Of a stretch of DNA of 35,249 nt, positions 16,015-25,004 are shown piece by piece. The notes below the pieces were generated by a model that saw nothing but the letters and a program-made list of their open reading frames with translations, searched no databases and was not told where the DNA came from. Made by a program: the position numbers and the translations under genes. This DNA comes from Opitutia bacterium. GTDB taxonomy: Bacteria; Verrucomicrobiota; Verrucomicrobiia; Opitutales; Opitutaceae. The stretch's first letter is position 1. Every line of letters starts with the position of its first letter. The DNA is taken from contig JACQFT010000215.1 in NCBI GenBank assembly GCA_016199925.1, forward strand, positions 1 to 35,249, read 5' to 3'.

Positions 16015-16049
16015 ATGAACGCCCCGGGGCTTGCCCCGCGGTTCTTCAT
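16015..16049. repeat. Hairpin repeat ATGAACGCCCCGGGGCTTGCCCCGCGGTTCTTCAT
   Basis: Inverted arms; the 16-nt GCCCCGGGGCTTGCCC (16021-16036) recurs exactly at 31452-31467. Confidence 0.7.
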
Positions 16050-16074
16050 GGCCACTCCCTCCGAAAATGCGGGT

Positions 16075-16485
16075 CTAGCTTTTCGCGGCGAAGAGTTCGC
16101 GCATCTTCGCGGTGAAGACGGCGGGCGGGCGGGCGGGTTCGCCGGTGTGCCTGATGAACCCGTGCAGCGTGTGCGCGGTGACGAGCAGCTCCTCGCCGCG
16201 GCGCACTTCGTAGTCGAGGCGGATGCGGAGGAGCGGGCGCTCGGCGAGGCGGGTGACCACCGTGACGGTGTCGTCGTAGCGGGCGGGTTTGTGGTATTTC
16301 ATCCCGACTTCGATGACGGGCAGATAGAATCCCTGTGCCTCGATCTCGCGGTAGGGGAGGCCGCACTCCTTGAGCAGCGTGGTGCGGCCGACCTCGAGCC
16401 ACGGGAGGTAGTTGCCGTGATAGACGACGCCCATCATGTCGGTCTCGGCGTAGCGGACATTGATCGTGACGCGTGATTCAAGCAT
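16075..16485 (-). CDS. Acyl-CoA thioesterase, hotdog fold (YbgC/FadM-like)
   Basis: RVTINVRYAETDMMGVVYHGNYLPWLEVGRTTLLKECGLPY...: typical YbgC/4HBT pattern (YAETD..GVVYHGNY..W.E..R). Confidence 0.93.
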   Translation of the reverse strand: MLESRVTINVRYAETDMMGVVYHGNYLPWLEVGRTTLLKECGLPYREIEAQGFYLPVIEVGMKYHKPARYDDTVTVVTRLAERPLLRIRLDYEVRRGEELLVTAHTLHGFIRHTGEPARPPAVFTAKMRELFAAKS

Positions 16486-16497
16486 GGAGAGGAGGGT

Positions 16498-17655
16498 TCA
16501 GGCGGTGGCGGGCGGGGTGGGTGGTCCGAACAAAGTCCGGGCGGCGTCGAGCCAGGTGTGACCGAGCGCACGGGCGCGACCGTGATGGCCGAGGCGGCGG
16601 CGCAGCGCGGCGTCGCCGATGAGACGCGCGAACGCGGCGGTCAGGCCGGGCAGGTCGTCGGGCGGGACGAGCAGGCCGTTTTCTTCGTGGGCGACGGCTT
16701 CGGGCACGCCGCCGATGGCGTGGGCGATCACCGGCAGGTGATGCGCGCCGGCCTCGAGATAGACGAGGCCGAAGCCCTCGACGCTGAGTTTGTGCGGCAT
16801 GCTCGTCATCGCGAAGATGTCGGCCTGGGCGTAGAAGCTGCCGAGTTGGTCGTCGGCGACGTGCTCGCGGAATTTCACGGGAAAGCCGGCGGCGCGCGCG
16901 GCGGCCTCGAGGGCGCGGTGATAGTTCTCTTTGCTGTGTCCGCCGACGATCCAGTATTCGATCTGGCGGCGCTGGGCCGCGGGCAGCGCCGTCAGCGCCT
17001 GCAGGCAGCGCAACTGGCCCTTGCGGGGGTGCAGCCGCGCGACGGTGAGGATGACGATTTTGCCGGTGGAACTCGCGGTGCGGACCGGCGAGCCGGCGGC
17101 GAAATCGGGGCGGAGCGCCCCGGGGGTGACGACCACCTTGGAGGAGTGGGCGGGGAATCTGTCGGCCATCAGCTCCCGGGCGAAACGACTGACGACGCTG
17201 ATGCGGTCGGCGCGGGCGAACATGCGGTTGGTGCTCCACCGCGTGAGCGGGCGCGACGCCAGGCGCAGAATTTCCGAGCCGTGCAGGGTCAGCACGAGGC
17301 GGGCCGGTTGCAGGAGTTTGAAATACTGGAGGAACAGCATCGACAGCAGCGGGCCGGGCTCGGGGATGTAGAGCGTGGCGTGGCGGAGCCGGGCGCGGTG
17401 GGCCAGGAGCTCGCGGGCCATCCGCCATTGGCTGAGCAGCCCGTGATCGCCCGACATGGGCAGACGCTTCACGGCGAACGGCCACGCGGGCTCGTCGGCC
17501 CCGGCCGCCGCCCGGCCCGGCGCCCAGACTTCCACCCCATGACCCAGTCGGCTGGCGGCCCGGGCCATCTCCGCGGCGAACACCGCGATGCCTCCGCGAT
17601 GCGGGAAGAACTCGTGAGTCACCAGAACAAGATTGGACGGAGAGGTAAACTGCAT
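16498..17655 (-). CDS. GT-B glycosyltransferase, family 4
   Basis: NLVLVTHEFFPHRGGIAVFAAEMARAASRLGHGVEVWAPG..., ILTVARLHPRKGQL, SVEGFGLVYLEAGAHHLPVIAHAIGGVPEAVAHEENGLLVPPDD. Start placed at ATG 17655. Confidence 0.93.
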   Translation of the reverse strand: MQFTSPSNLVLVTHEFFPHRGGIAVFAAEMARAASRLGHGVEVWAPGRAAAGADEPAWPFAVKRLPMSGDHGLLSQWRMARELLAHRARLRHATLYIPEPGPLLSMLFLQYFKLLQPARLVLTLHGSEILRLASRPLTRWSTNRMFARADRISVVSRFARELMADRFPAHSSKVVVTPGALRPDFAAGSPVRTASSTGKIVILTVARLHPRKGQLRCLQALTALPAAQRRQIEYWIVGGHSKENYHRALEAAARAAGFPVKFREHVADDQLGSFYAQADIFAMTSMPHKLSVEGFGLVYLEAGAHHLPVIAHAIGGVPEAVAHEENGLLVPPDDLPGLTAAFARLIGDAALRRRLGHHGRARALGHTWLDAARTLFGPPTPPATA

Positions 17656-17834
17656 CGCCGAGGTTCCTTTAGGTGGTTTTCGGCGCCCAGTGCCAAGAGA
17701 AATATTCCGCCGGCGTTTTCTCCGTGCCACCCGTTCGTTTGCGAGGGCTTTCCTCGGGCGGTAGGTGAACACGGCTCCTCCCCGGGGAATTTTGGGGTTT
17801 ACATATTGGAGCCCCTTAACTTACTAGGTCCGAA

Positions 17835-18776
17835 ATGGCACAGGCAGCAAACAGCCCATCGGGCTTCCAACTCAAACCGTTCACGCCCGAGGAAGATGCA
17901 AATCTTCGGGAAGCTTTGAAGCGTTGTTCGGCAGCGACTTATGAGTCGGCCGCGCAGTTCCGAAAAACGGGCAACACCGAGCATCTCCCGGCCATCGTGC
18001 TCGGGGTCATCGAACGCTACGTCGAGCCCGATCTGCGTGCCAAACTGAAGGACGCCGACGACGACCTGCGCATCATTGAAGATCTCGGCATCGATTCGCT
18101 GACGATGATGGAAATCGTCATCCTCGTGGAAGATGTTTTGCAGATGACGATCAACAACGAGGAACTGCGGCACCTCCGCACCGTCGGCGACGTGAAGACC
18201 TTCCTCGATTGCAAAGTCCGCGGGCTGCCCCTGCCGCAGCCGACCAAGTTTCTCCCGATCGAGCAGATCGCGTCGATCATGCCGATCCAGGCGCCGTTTC
18301 TTTTTCTCGGCGAAGCCTCGGTCAACGCCCATGGCGCCAACGCCAAATACAAAATCAGCGGCCAGGAATTTTTTCTGCAGGGCCATTTCAAGGGCAACCC
18401 CGTGCTGCCCGCCTCGATCATGCTCGAAGCGCTCGGCCAGTTGGCGGTGCTGTTCCTCCTCGAGGGCCAGGTCGGCGAAGCCGGCAAGTCCGTCGACCCC
18501 AAGATGATTTTCTTCACCTCCTGCGAAGGCGTGCGCTGCCACCGCGTGTGCCGCCCGGGAGACGTGCTCAGCCTTTCCATCAAGCCGAAGCGGCTGAAGC
18601 TGCCGCTCGCGACCTTCGAGGGCCAGATCCGCGTCGGTCAGGAAAAGGCGGCCATCGCCGAGGAAATCACGCTCACGTTCGCCTATGCCGAGGAGATCGT
18701 GCCGCCGGTCGTGGCGGTCGCTCCGACCGTCGCGGTGTCCGCGCCGGCCGAGCAGCAGGCCGTCGTCAACGCCTGA
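17835..18776 (+). CDS. Acyl carrier protein / FabZ-like 3-hydroxyacyl-ACP dehydratase fusion
   Basis: ACP domain with IIEDLGIDSLTMMEIVILVEDVLQMTI (Ser of DSL); hotdog dehydratase with QGHFKGNPVLPASIMLEALGQLAVLFLL. Confidence 0.85.
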   Translation: MAQAANSPSGFQLKPFTPEEDANLREALKRCSAATYESAAQFRKTGNTEHLPAIVLGVIERYVEPDLRAKLKDADDDLRIIEDLGIDSLTMMEIVILVEDVLQMTINNEELRHLRTVGDVKTFLDCKVRGLPLPQPTKFLPIEQIASIMPIQAPFLFLGEASVNAHGANAKYKISGQEFFLQGHFKGNPVLPASIMLEALGQLAVLFLLEGQVGEAGKSVDPKMIFFTSCEGVRCHRVCRPGDVLSLSIKPKRLKLPLATFEGQIRVGQEKAAIAEEITLTFAYAEEIVPPVVAVAPTVAVSAPAEQQAVVNA

Positions 18777-18888
18777 GTTGGCGGGCGGGGCGTCTCGTCG
18801 CCGGGGCTGTTGACCGGGCGGGCAAAACCCCTTTCATTCGCCGCAGGCTGCCGGCTCGAAATGGGCCGGCGGTTGTCATTTATTCTCC

Positions 18889-20151
18889 ATGCGGAAAGTT
18901 TACATCACCGGAGTCGGATTCATCACGAGCATTGGCAACGACGCCGCCCGCGTCTCCGAAAGCCTGCGCGAAATGCGCCACGGCATGGTGCTCTACCCGC
19001 CGTTCCAGAAAGCCGACGTGCCCGTCAAAGTCGCCGCCCCGATCCGCGATTTCCAGACCGACACGACCGAGGCCGAGGACTGGGTTTTTCCCGCCCGCTA
19101 CAGCCTGCGGCGGGAATTGCTCCGCGGCATGGCGCCGCACGGCGTTTACGCCTATTGCGCGATGCAGCAGGCCGTCGAGGACGCGAAGCTGACCGACGCC
19201 GACTGTTCCAACCCCGACACCGGCCTCTACGCCGCCTCCGGCGGCTCGCCGTTTCTGCTCGGCTACTATCTGGAAAAAATGCGCCGGCACGGCGTCATGC
19301 GCTGCCAGCCCCTCGGGGTCGTCGCGTCGATTTCCGGCACGGTCAACTTCAACCTCGTCTCGCATTTCAAGATCAAGGGCGCGTCCACCGGCTTCTCCTC
19401 CGCCTGCGCCTCGTCCGCCCATGCGCTCGGTTTTGCCTGCGACGAGATCATGCTCGGCCGCCAGCAGCGCATGTTCGTCGTCGGCGCCGAGGACGGCAAC
19501 ACCGAGAGCATCCTGCCGTTCGCCGGGATGCGCGCGCTCTCCGTGCAGACCGATCCGTCCATCGCCTCGCGCCCCTTCGATCTCGCGCGCGACGGCTTCG
19601 TCGGCACCGGCGGCGCGACGGTGCTCGTGCTGGAGAGCGAGGCCGAGGTCGAGCGCCGCGGCGCCAAGATTTACTGCGAAGTCGCCGGCTGGGGCCAGGC
19701 CTCCGACGGCCACAACGTCGCCATCTCCCATCCCGAGGGCACCGGCCTCCGGGTGGCGATCACCAACGCCCTCAAGGCCACCGACCTCCCGCCCGAAGCC
19801 GTCGACTACGTGAACGCCCACGCGACCTCCACGCCCATCGGCGACCTCTCGGAGATCCGCGCGCTCAAAACCATCTTCGGCAACTCGCCCACGCGTCCCG
19901 CCGTCAGCAGCACCAAGGCCCTCACCGGCCACGGCCTCTCGCTCGCCGGCGCGATGGAGGCCGGCTTCTGCGCCCTCGCGATGCGCGAAGGCTTCATGCC
20001 CGGCTCGGCCCACATCACCAGACTCGACCCCGCCTGCACCGGCCTCAACATCATCCGCGCCACGCTGCCGCACCGGCCGGGCATCGTGCTCAGCAACAGC
20101 AGCGGCTTCGGCGGCGCCAACGTCGCCGTGATTTTCCGCAACGCCCTCTGA
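18889..20151 (+). CDS. Beta-ketoacyl-ACP synthase (KAS II-like)
   Basis: FSSACASSAHALGFACDEI (active Cys), VNAHATSTPIGD (His), SSTKALTGHGLSLAGAMEA (Lys/His), LSNSSGFGGANVAVIF. Confidence 0.93.
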   Translation: MRKVYITGVGFITSIGNDAARVSESLREMRHGMVLYPPFQKADVPVKVAAPIRDFQTDTTEAEDWVFPARYSLRRELLRGMAPHGVYAYCAMQQAVEDAKLTDADCSNPDTGLYAASGGSPFLLGYYLEKMRRHGVMRCQPLGVVASISGTVNFNLVSHFKIKGASTGFSSACASSAHALGFACDEIMLGRQQRMFVVGAEDGNTESILPFAGMRALSVQTDPSIASRPFDLARDGFVGTGGATVLVLESEAEVERRGAKIYCEVAGWGQASDGHNVAISHPEGTGLRVAITNALKATDLPPEAVDYVNAHATSTPIGDLSEIRALKTIFGNSPTRPAVSSTKALTGHGLSLAGAMEAGFCALAMREGFMPGSAHITRLDPACTGLNIIRATLPHRPGIVLSNSSGFGGANVAVIFRNAL

Positions 20152-20170
20152 CCGCCGCCCGCCCGCCCCG

Positions 20171-20989
20171 ATGAGCTCCGCGCCGCTTTCCGCCCGTTAC
20201 CGCACGGCCTTCGTCACCGGCGCCAGTGCGGGCCTCGGGCACGCCTTCGCCGAAATGCTCCTCGACGAGGGCGTCGAAGTCTGGGGCACCGCCCGCGACA
20301 CCGCCCGGCTGCCGCCCCGCAAAAATTTCCACGCGGTCGCCCTCGAACTCGGCGACGGGGCCGCCGCCGAGAAAAGTTTCCTCACCGCCGATGCCGCCGC
20401 GGGAGGCTTCGACCTCGTCATCAACAACGCCGGCTTCGGCGCGTTCGGCGCGTTTGCGCACACCGACTTCGCCGTCTGGCAGTCGCAGTTGGAGATGATG
20501 CTCGTGAACACCGCGCGCCTCAGCCACGCCGCGCTCCGCGGCCTGCTCGCCCGCCGGCGCGGGGCGCTCGTCAACATCTCGTCCCTCGCCGCCGAGTTCG
20601 CGCTGCCCTACCAGTCCGCCTACAACATGGCCAAGGCCGGGCTCTCCGCCCTCAACGAAAGCCTGATGTATGAGACGCGCGGCACCGGCGTCGCGATCAT
20701 CGACTTTCGCCCGGGCGACTACCGCACGGACTTCGAGGGCTCCGTGCGCCGCCCGCCCGGCGCGCCGGGCCCCGGGCAGGAACGCGCCTGGGCCGCCTTC
20801 GAACGCCTGATGGCCGGCGGACCGCCGCCCGCGCACGCCGCCGCGGCGCTTCGCCGCGCGTTGCGACGCGGCCGCAGCGGCACCGTGCGCACGGGCCGCT
20901 TTTTCCAGGCGGTCCTCGCTCCCTTCCTCGCGCGCTTCGGTTCGCTCGCGCTGAAGCGCCGCATTCAGGAAAGCTATTTCGACCTCTGA
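20171..20989 (+). CDS. Short-chain dehydrogenase/reductase
   Basis: TAFVTGASAGLGHAFAEML, INNAGFGAFG, VNISSLAAEFALPYQSAYNMAKAGLSALNESL (Ser, YxxxK), RPGDYRTDF. Confidence 0.93.
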   Translation: MSSAPLSARYRTAFVTGASAGLGHAFAEMLLDEGVEVWGTARDTARLPPRKNFHAVALELGDGAAAEKSFLTADAAAGGFDLVINNAGFGAFGAFAHTDFAVWQSQLEMMLVNTARLSHAALRGLLARRRGALVNISSLAAEFALPYQSAYNMAKAGLSALNESLMYETRGTGVAIIDFRPGDYRTDFEGSVRRPPGAPGPGQERAWAAFERLMAGGPPPAHAAAALRRALRRGRSGTVRTGRFFQAVLAPFLARFGSLALKRRIQESYFDL

Positions 20990-20990
20990 C

Positions 20991-22235
20991 ATGGCGCGCC
21001 TCCGCATCCTCGTTCTCACCTCCAGCACCGGCGCCGGCCACGACACCCGGGCGCAGGCGTTCGCCGAGTGGTGCTACGAACTCTACCGGCACGACGTCGA
21101 CGTGCGCATCGAGCAGATGCTCGAGAAATCCTCCGGCTTCTTCAGCGCCGGCGTGAATTTCTACAACTGGATCCAGCAGAAATCACCGTGGCTCCACAAA
21201 GGATTCTATCTCTTCGTCGAGCTGCTCAGTCTGCTCAACCGCCGCTCCGTCAGCTTCGGCCGCGCCTACTACGAGAAGGTGCTCCGCGACTACCGGCCGC
21301 ACCTCATCTTCAGCGTCCACGATTGCCTCAACCGCGGCTATTTCCAGTTGGCGCGCAAGATTCTCGGCCCCGACCGCGTGCGCTGCGCCACCTACTGCGG
21401 CGAATTTTCCGGCGGCTTCGGCTACAGCATCAACTGGGTCGAGCCCAGCGCCGACCTCTACGTTTCCCGCACCGCCACCGCCAACGACTTCGCCATCAAG
21501 CTCGGCATGCCCGCCGCGCGCACCCGTGTGCGCGGCTACCTCATGCAGCCCCGCGCCTATGTCGAGGTGCTCCCCACGGCCGACGCGCGCGCCGATTTTC
21601 TCGAGAACGAACTCGAGCTGCGCTCCGACCGGTTCACCCTCTTCCTCGCCACCGGCGGCAACGGCGCCAACAACCACCTCGAGCTCCTCCCCCAGCTCCT
21701 CCCGCACGCCGACCGGCTCCAGGTCGTCCTCGTCTGCGGCAAGAACCGCGAGACCTACAACGAACTCGTGCACTGGCGCGCCGAGCACCCGGAACTCGCG
21801 TGCTATGTCGACGGCTTCTCCGAGAAAGTGCATCTCCTCCTGCAGGTCAGCGACGCCGTCGTCACCCGCGGCGGCACCACCACTTGCGCCAAGGCCCTGC
21901 ATTTCCGCTGCCCGATCGTCTGCAACGCCATCGGCGGCGTCATGCCGCAGGAATCGCTCACGGTGAAATTTTTCCAGCGCGGCTGTGCCGCTCCGCTCAT
22001 CGGCTCCGCCGCCGGTTTCGGCGCGCTCATCGACACGTGGATGGCCGACCGCGCCGCCTACGAAAAACTCCGCGCCGATTTTCTCAGCCTCCGCTACGAG
22101 GAAGACCCGACGATTGTCATCCGGGAACTCGTCGGCCTCGCCGAGGAAGCCGCCGCGAACGATCCCGATCCGAAGACACGCGCCAAGGTCGGCTTGTCCG
22201 CGCGCCCGTTCCCGCCGAAGCCGCGCAAGCACTGA
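20991..22235 (+). CDS. MGDG-synthase-like / GT28-type diacylglycerol glycosyltransferase family protein
   Basis: RILVLTSSTGAGHDTRAQAFAEWC, PHLIFSVHDCLNRGYF, LATGGNGANNHLELL, VVTRGGTTTCAKALHFRCPIVCNAIGGVMPQE. Confidence 0.85.
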   Translation: MARLRILVLTSSTGAGHDTRAQAFAEWCYELYRHDVDVRIEQMLEKSSGFFSAGVNFYNWIQQKSPWLHKGFYLFVELLSLLNRRSVSFGRAYYEKVLRDYRPHLIFSVHDCLNRGYFQLARKILGPDRVRCATYCGEFSGGFGYSINWVEPSADLYVSRTATANDFAIKLGMPAARTRVRGYLMQPRAYVEVLPTADARADFLENELELRSDRFTLFLATGGNGANNHLELLPQLLPHADRLQVVLVCGKNRETYNELVHWRAEHPELACYVDGFSEKVHLLLQVSDAVVTRGGTTTCAKALHFRCPIVCNAIGGVMPQESLTVKFFQRGCAAPLIGSAAGFGALIDTWMADRAAYEKLRADFLSLRYEEDPTIVIRELVGLAEEAAANDPDPKTRAKVGLSARPFPPKPRKH

Positions 22236-22481
22236 GTTGGGGACTTCGTGTAGGGCCGGCGCTTGCCGCCGTGCCGCGCACAGCTTGAGGTGGAGCCGGG
22301 GCGCCCTCGTCCCGGTGCGTAGACAAAAATGCGGTGGCTCTTCCGGCCCGCAATGCGCGTCTCCCTAAAACAGTGCGCGACGAAACTTTCGTCGCCGGCT
22401 CTGCTTGGCGTTTTCCGCCCTGGACCCGTTGTCCGCCGTGGGTTTGTTGCCCCGGAGCTCGCATCGGCTTGAGCAGATAGC

Positions 22482-22542
22482 TGTGGGAGCGTGCTTGCAC
22501 GCGACGTTTGGCGGACGGGGCGCGACCAAGGTCGCTCCCACA
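22482..22542. repeat. REP-like element (variant 2)
   Basis: TGTGGGAGCG (22482-22491) ... CGCTCCCACA (22533-22542), with inner hairpins GTGC-TT-GCAC and GCGACC-AA-GGTCGC. Confidence 0.82.
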
Positions 22543-22650
22543 AGACCGGAGACAGACGGTCTTGACCAAACGCCTCGGGTTCCGCCGCCTTCGGGCATTT
22601 CCGGCTTCCCTGATTTCGACATTCGCGTTTGGGTAGCCGGCGCGCCCACC

Positions 22651-23862
22651 TTGTCCGCCCCGCCCACCATCGCCCTGCTGTTCACGACGTTTCCCAAGTC
22701 GACGGAGACGTTTCTCCAGCGCGAGGTCGCCGCCTTGCAGGCGCGCGGCGTGAACCTGCGGCTGTATTCACTCTGGGGCGGCGGCGGAAATTTCCGCGGA
22801 CTCCCCGTGCGTCCGTTTCCGAAATGGCGGCTGATCCCGCTTTTCCTCTTCGTCATTCCGTGGAATTTTGTCCGCCGCCCGCTTCTCATCGGCGAATTGT
22901 GCAAGGGCGTCTTCACGCGGCGCGCGCCGTCATGGCTGAATTTTTGGGAGAACATGCTCGGGGCCGGATTCGCCGGCAGCTACTACCGCGAGTTCCGGCG
23001 GCATCCACCGACGCTCGTGCATGGGGCCTGGGCCGGCGCGCCCGCGACCGCCGGCTGGCTGCTCTGGCGCATTCTCGGTTTGCCTTACAGCACGGGCGCG
23101 CACGCCTACGATCTCTACGAGCACGGCGGCGACTGGTGGCTGATGGAAAAACTCGCGCACGCGCGCTTCGTGCACACGTCGACCGAGATGGGCCGGCAGC
23201 TCATGGTCGCGCGCGGCGCCGATCCGGAGAAAATCTTCTGCATCCGCCGCGGCCTCGACTCGTTTCCCGCGTGCAAGCCGCTGCGCCCGCACCGCGCGAA
23301 GCTCCGCCTCGTCTGCATCGCACGGCTCGTGGCAAAGAAGGGCCTCGATCATCAGCTGAAAATCTATGCGGCCCTGCGGGCGGCGGGCGTGGCGTTCGAG
23401 GCGCACCCCGTCGGCGACGGTCCGCTGCGCGCGCACCTCGAAGGCGCGGCGCTCGCGCTCGGCGTCACGCACGAGGTGAAATTCCTCGGCCACCTGGCGC
23501 AGCCGGAAGTCTGGCGCCAGCTCGAGTGGGCCGACGTGTTGCTGCACACGGGCGTCGTGGCCGCCAGCGGCGACCGCGACGGTTTGCCCAACGTGATTCC
23601 CGAGGCGATGGCCGCCGGCGTGCTCGTCGTGACGACGCCGACCTCGGCGACGACCGAAGCCGTCGCGCATGAGCGCACCGGGCTCGTCGCCGGAGTCAAC
23701 ACGCCGGACGAGTGGGTCGCGGCGCTGCGCCGGCTCGCGGCCGACGACGAACTCGCGGCACGGCTGCGCACCGCCGCCCGGCGGTGGGTCGAGGAAAATT
23801 ACGACGCGCACAAGAACACCGCGCGGCTGCACGAGTGTTTCATGAAGGTGATCGCACCATGA
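22651..23862 (+). CDS. GT-B glycosyltransferase, family 4
   Basis: IALLFTTFPKSTETFLQREVAALQARGVNLRLYSLW..., CIARLVAKKGLDHQL, GLPNVIPEAMAAGVLVVTTPTSATTEAVAHERTGLV. Upstream part of the ORF translates repeat DNA, so TTG 22651 is the likely start. Confidence 0.88.
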   Translation: MSAPPTIALLFTTFPKSTETFLQREVAALQARGVNLRLYSLWGGGGNFRGLPVRPFPKWRLIPLFLFVIPWNFVRRPLLIGELCKGVFTRRAPSWLNFWENMLGAGFAGSYYREFRRHPPTLVHGAWAGAPATAGWLLWRILGLPYSTGAHAYDLYEHGGDWWLMEKLAHARFVHTSTEMGRQLMVARGADPEKIFCIRRGLDSFPACKPLRPHRAKLRLVCIARLVAKKGLDHQLKIYAALRAAGVAFEAHPVGDGPLRAHLEGAALALGVTHEVKFLGHLAQPEVWRQLEWADVLLHTGVVAASGDRDGLPNVIPEAMAAGVLVVTTPTSATTEAVAHERTGLVAGVNTPDEWVAALRRLAADDELAARLRTAARRWVEENYDAHKNTARLHECFMKVIAP

Positions 23863-24911
23863 TTTACTACGACGTCACGAAGATGGGCAAAGCCAGGCAG
23901 CGCTCGGGGCTGACGCGCGTCAGCTCGCGCATCGGCGAAGAGCTGGGTTCGTTGCTGACGCATGTTTGCTGGGACGCGAAGACCGGCGGTTTTACGACCG
24001 AGAAGGGCGGAGCGCCGGTGAAGTTTCAACCGCACGACTGGCTGCTGACCGTGGAGTTGTTCAGCGAAGCGGAGCGGCCGGGTTTCTGGAAATTTCTCCG
24101 CCAGCCGCCGTGCCGGCTCGCGGCGATCTTTCCCGATGCGATCCCGCTCCAGTTGCCGCATCTCACCTGGCCGCACAGCGTGCAGCGCCATCCGGAATAT
24201 ATGAAAATGCTCGCGTCGTTCGACCGCGTGTGGGGCATCTCGGAGACGGTGCGGCGCGACCTCACGGAGTTCTGGCGTTGGCAGGGCGTGGCCGTGCGCG
24301 CGGCGACCGAGGTGATCGAACTGGGCGCCGATTTCGACGGCAGCAACCGGGTGCATCGCGATCCGATCCTCGGTCGCGCCCGACCGGCGTTCCTCGCCGT
24401 CGGCATCGTCGAGCCGCGCAAGAACCAGGAATTCCTCCTCGATGTCTGCGAGGCGCTGTGGGCGGAGGGCGCGAAGTTCAAACTCGATATCGTCGGCCGC
24501 GTGAACCCCCATTTCGGACGCCCCACGGTGCGGCGGATGCACGCGCTCGCGAAACGGAATCTGGAGTTCGCCTACCACGAAGCCGCGGGCGACCGCGCGC
24601 TGCTGAAGCTCTACTCGGAGGCGCGCGCCGTGCTGTGTCCGACGCTGGCCGAGGGCTGCGGGCTCCCGCTGCTCGAGGCGCTGTGGCGCGGCGTGCCGGC
24701 GGTGGCGAGCGACTTGCCCGTGCTGCGCGAGAACGCGGAGGGCGGCGGCTGCCTGCTGGCAACGGTCAACGACGCGGCCGACTGGCGCGCAAAACTGCTG
24801 GCCGTGCTGACCGATCGCGACCTCGTGCTGCGCCTGCAGCGCGAGGCGATGGCGCGTCCGCTGCCGAAGTGGGCGGGCACCGCCCGGACGCTGCGCGCCG
24901 CGCTGGCGTGA
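23859..24911 (+). CDS. GT-B glycosyltransferase, family 4
   Basis: MIYYDVTKMGKARQRSGLTRVSSRI..., AVGIVEPRKNQEFLLDVCEALW, PTLAEGCGLPLLEALWRGVPAVASDLPVLREN. ATG overlaps the upstream stop (ATGA). Confidence 0.9.
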   Translation: MIYYDVTKMGKARQRSGLTRVSSRIGEELGSLLTHVCWDAKTGGFTTEKGGAPVKFQPHDWLLTVELFSEAERPGFWKFLRQPPCRLAAIFPDAIPLQLPHLTWPHSVQRHPEYMKMLASFDRVWGISETVRRDLTEFWRWQGVAVRAATEVIELGADFDGSNRVHRDPILGRARPAFLAVGIVEPRKNQEFLLDVCEALWAEGAKFKLDIVGRVNPHFGRPTVRRMHALAKRNLEFAYHEAAGDRALLKLYSEARAVLCPTLAEGCGLPLLEALWRGVPAVASDLPVLRENAEGGGCLLATVNDAADWRAKLLAVLTDRDLVLRLQREAMARPLPKWAGTARTLRAALA

Positions 24912-24919
24912 GTCTTATT

Positions 24920-24973
24920 GGTAGGGCGAACCCGCTGGGTGAGCCGCGGCTCGGCGGGGACGCCTCGCCTACC
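24920..24973. repeat. Inverted-repeat intergenic element, possible terminator
   Basis: GGTAGGGCGA (24920-24929) vs TCGCCTACC (24965-24973), with perfect 12-bp palindrome GAGCCGCGGCTC at 24941-24952; between convergent genes. Confidence 0.6.
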
Positions 24974-25004
24974 TCAAGGCATTGCCCAAGGGAAACTCAA
25001 GTCC

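Noticed and set aside
15877-16050. Possible CRISPR array because of closely spaced repeats
   Set aside because: Repeats are distinct hairpins with different stems and no uniform direct repeats or equal-length spacers; no cas genes.
17656-17834. Promoter or riboswitch in the divergent region before the ACP-dehydratase gene
   Set aside because: A promoter is expected there, but I could not identify a convincing -35/-10 pair or a conserved RNA structure by eye.
16558-17919. 453-aa plus-strand ORF
   Set aside because: Antisense to the GT4 gene and crosses into the next promoter region.
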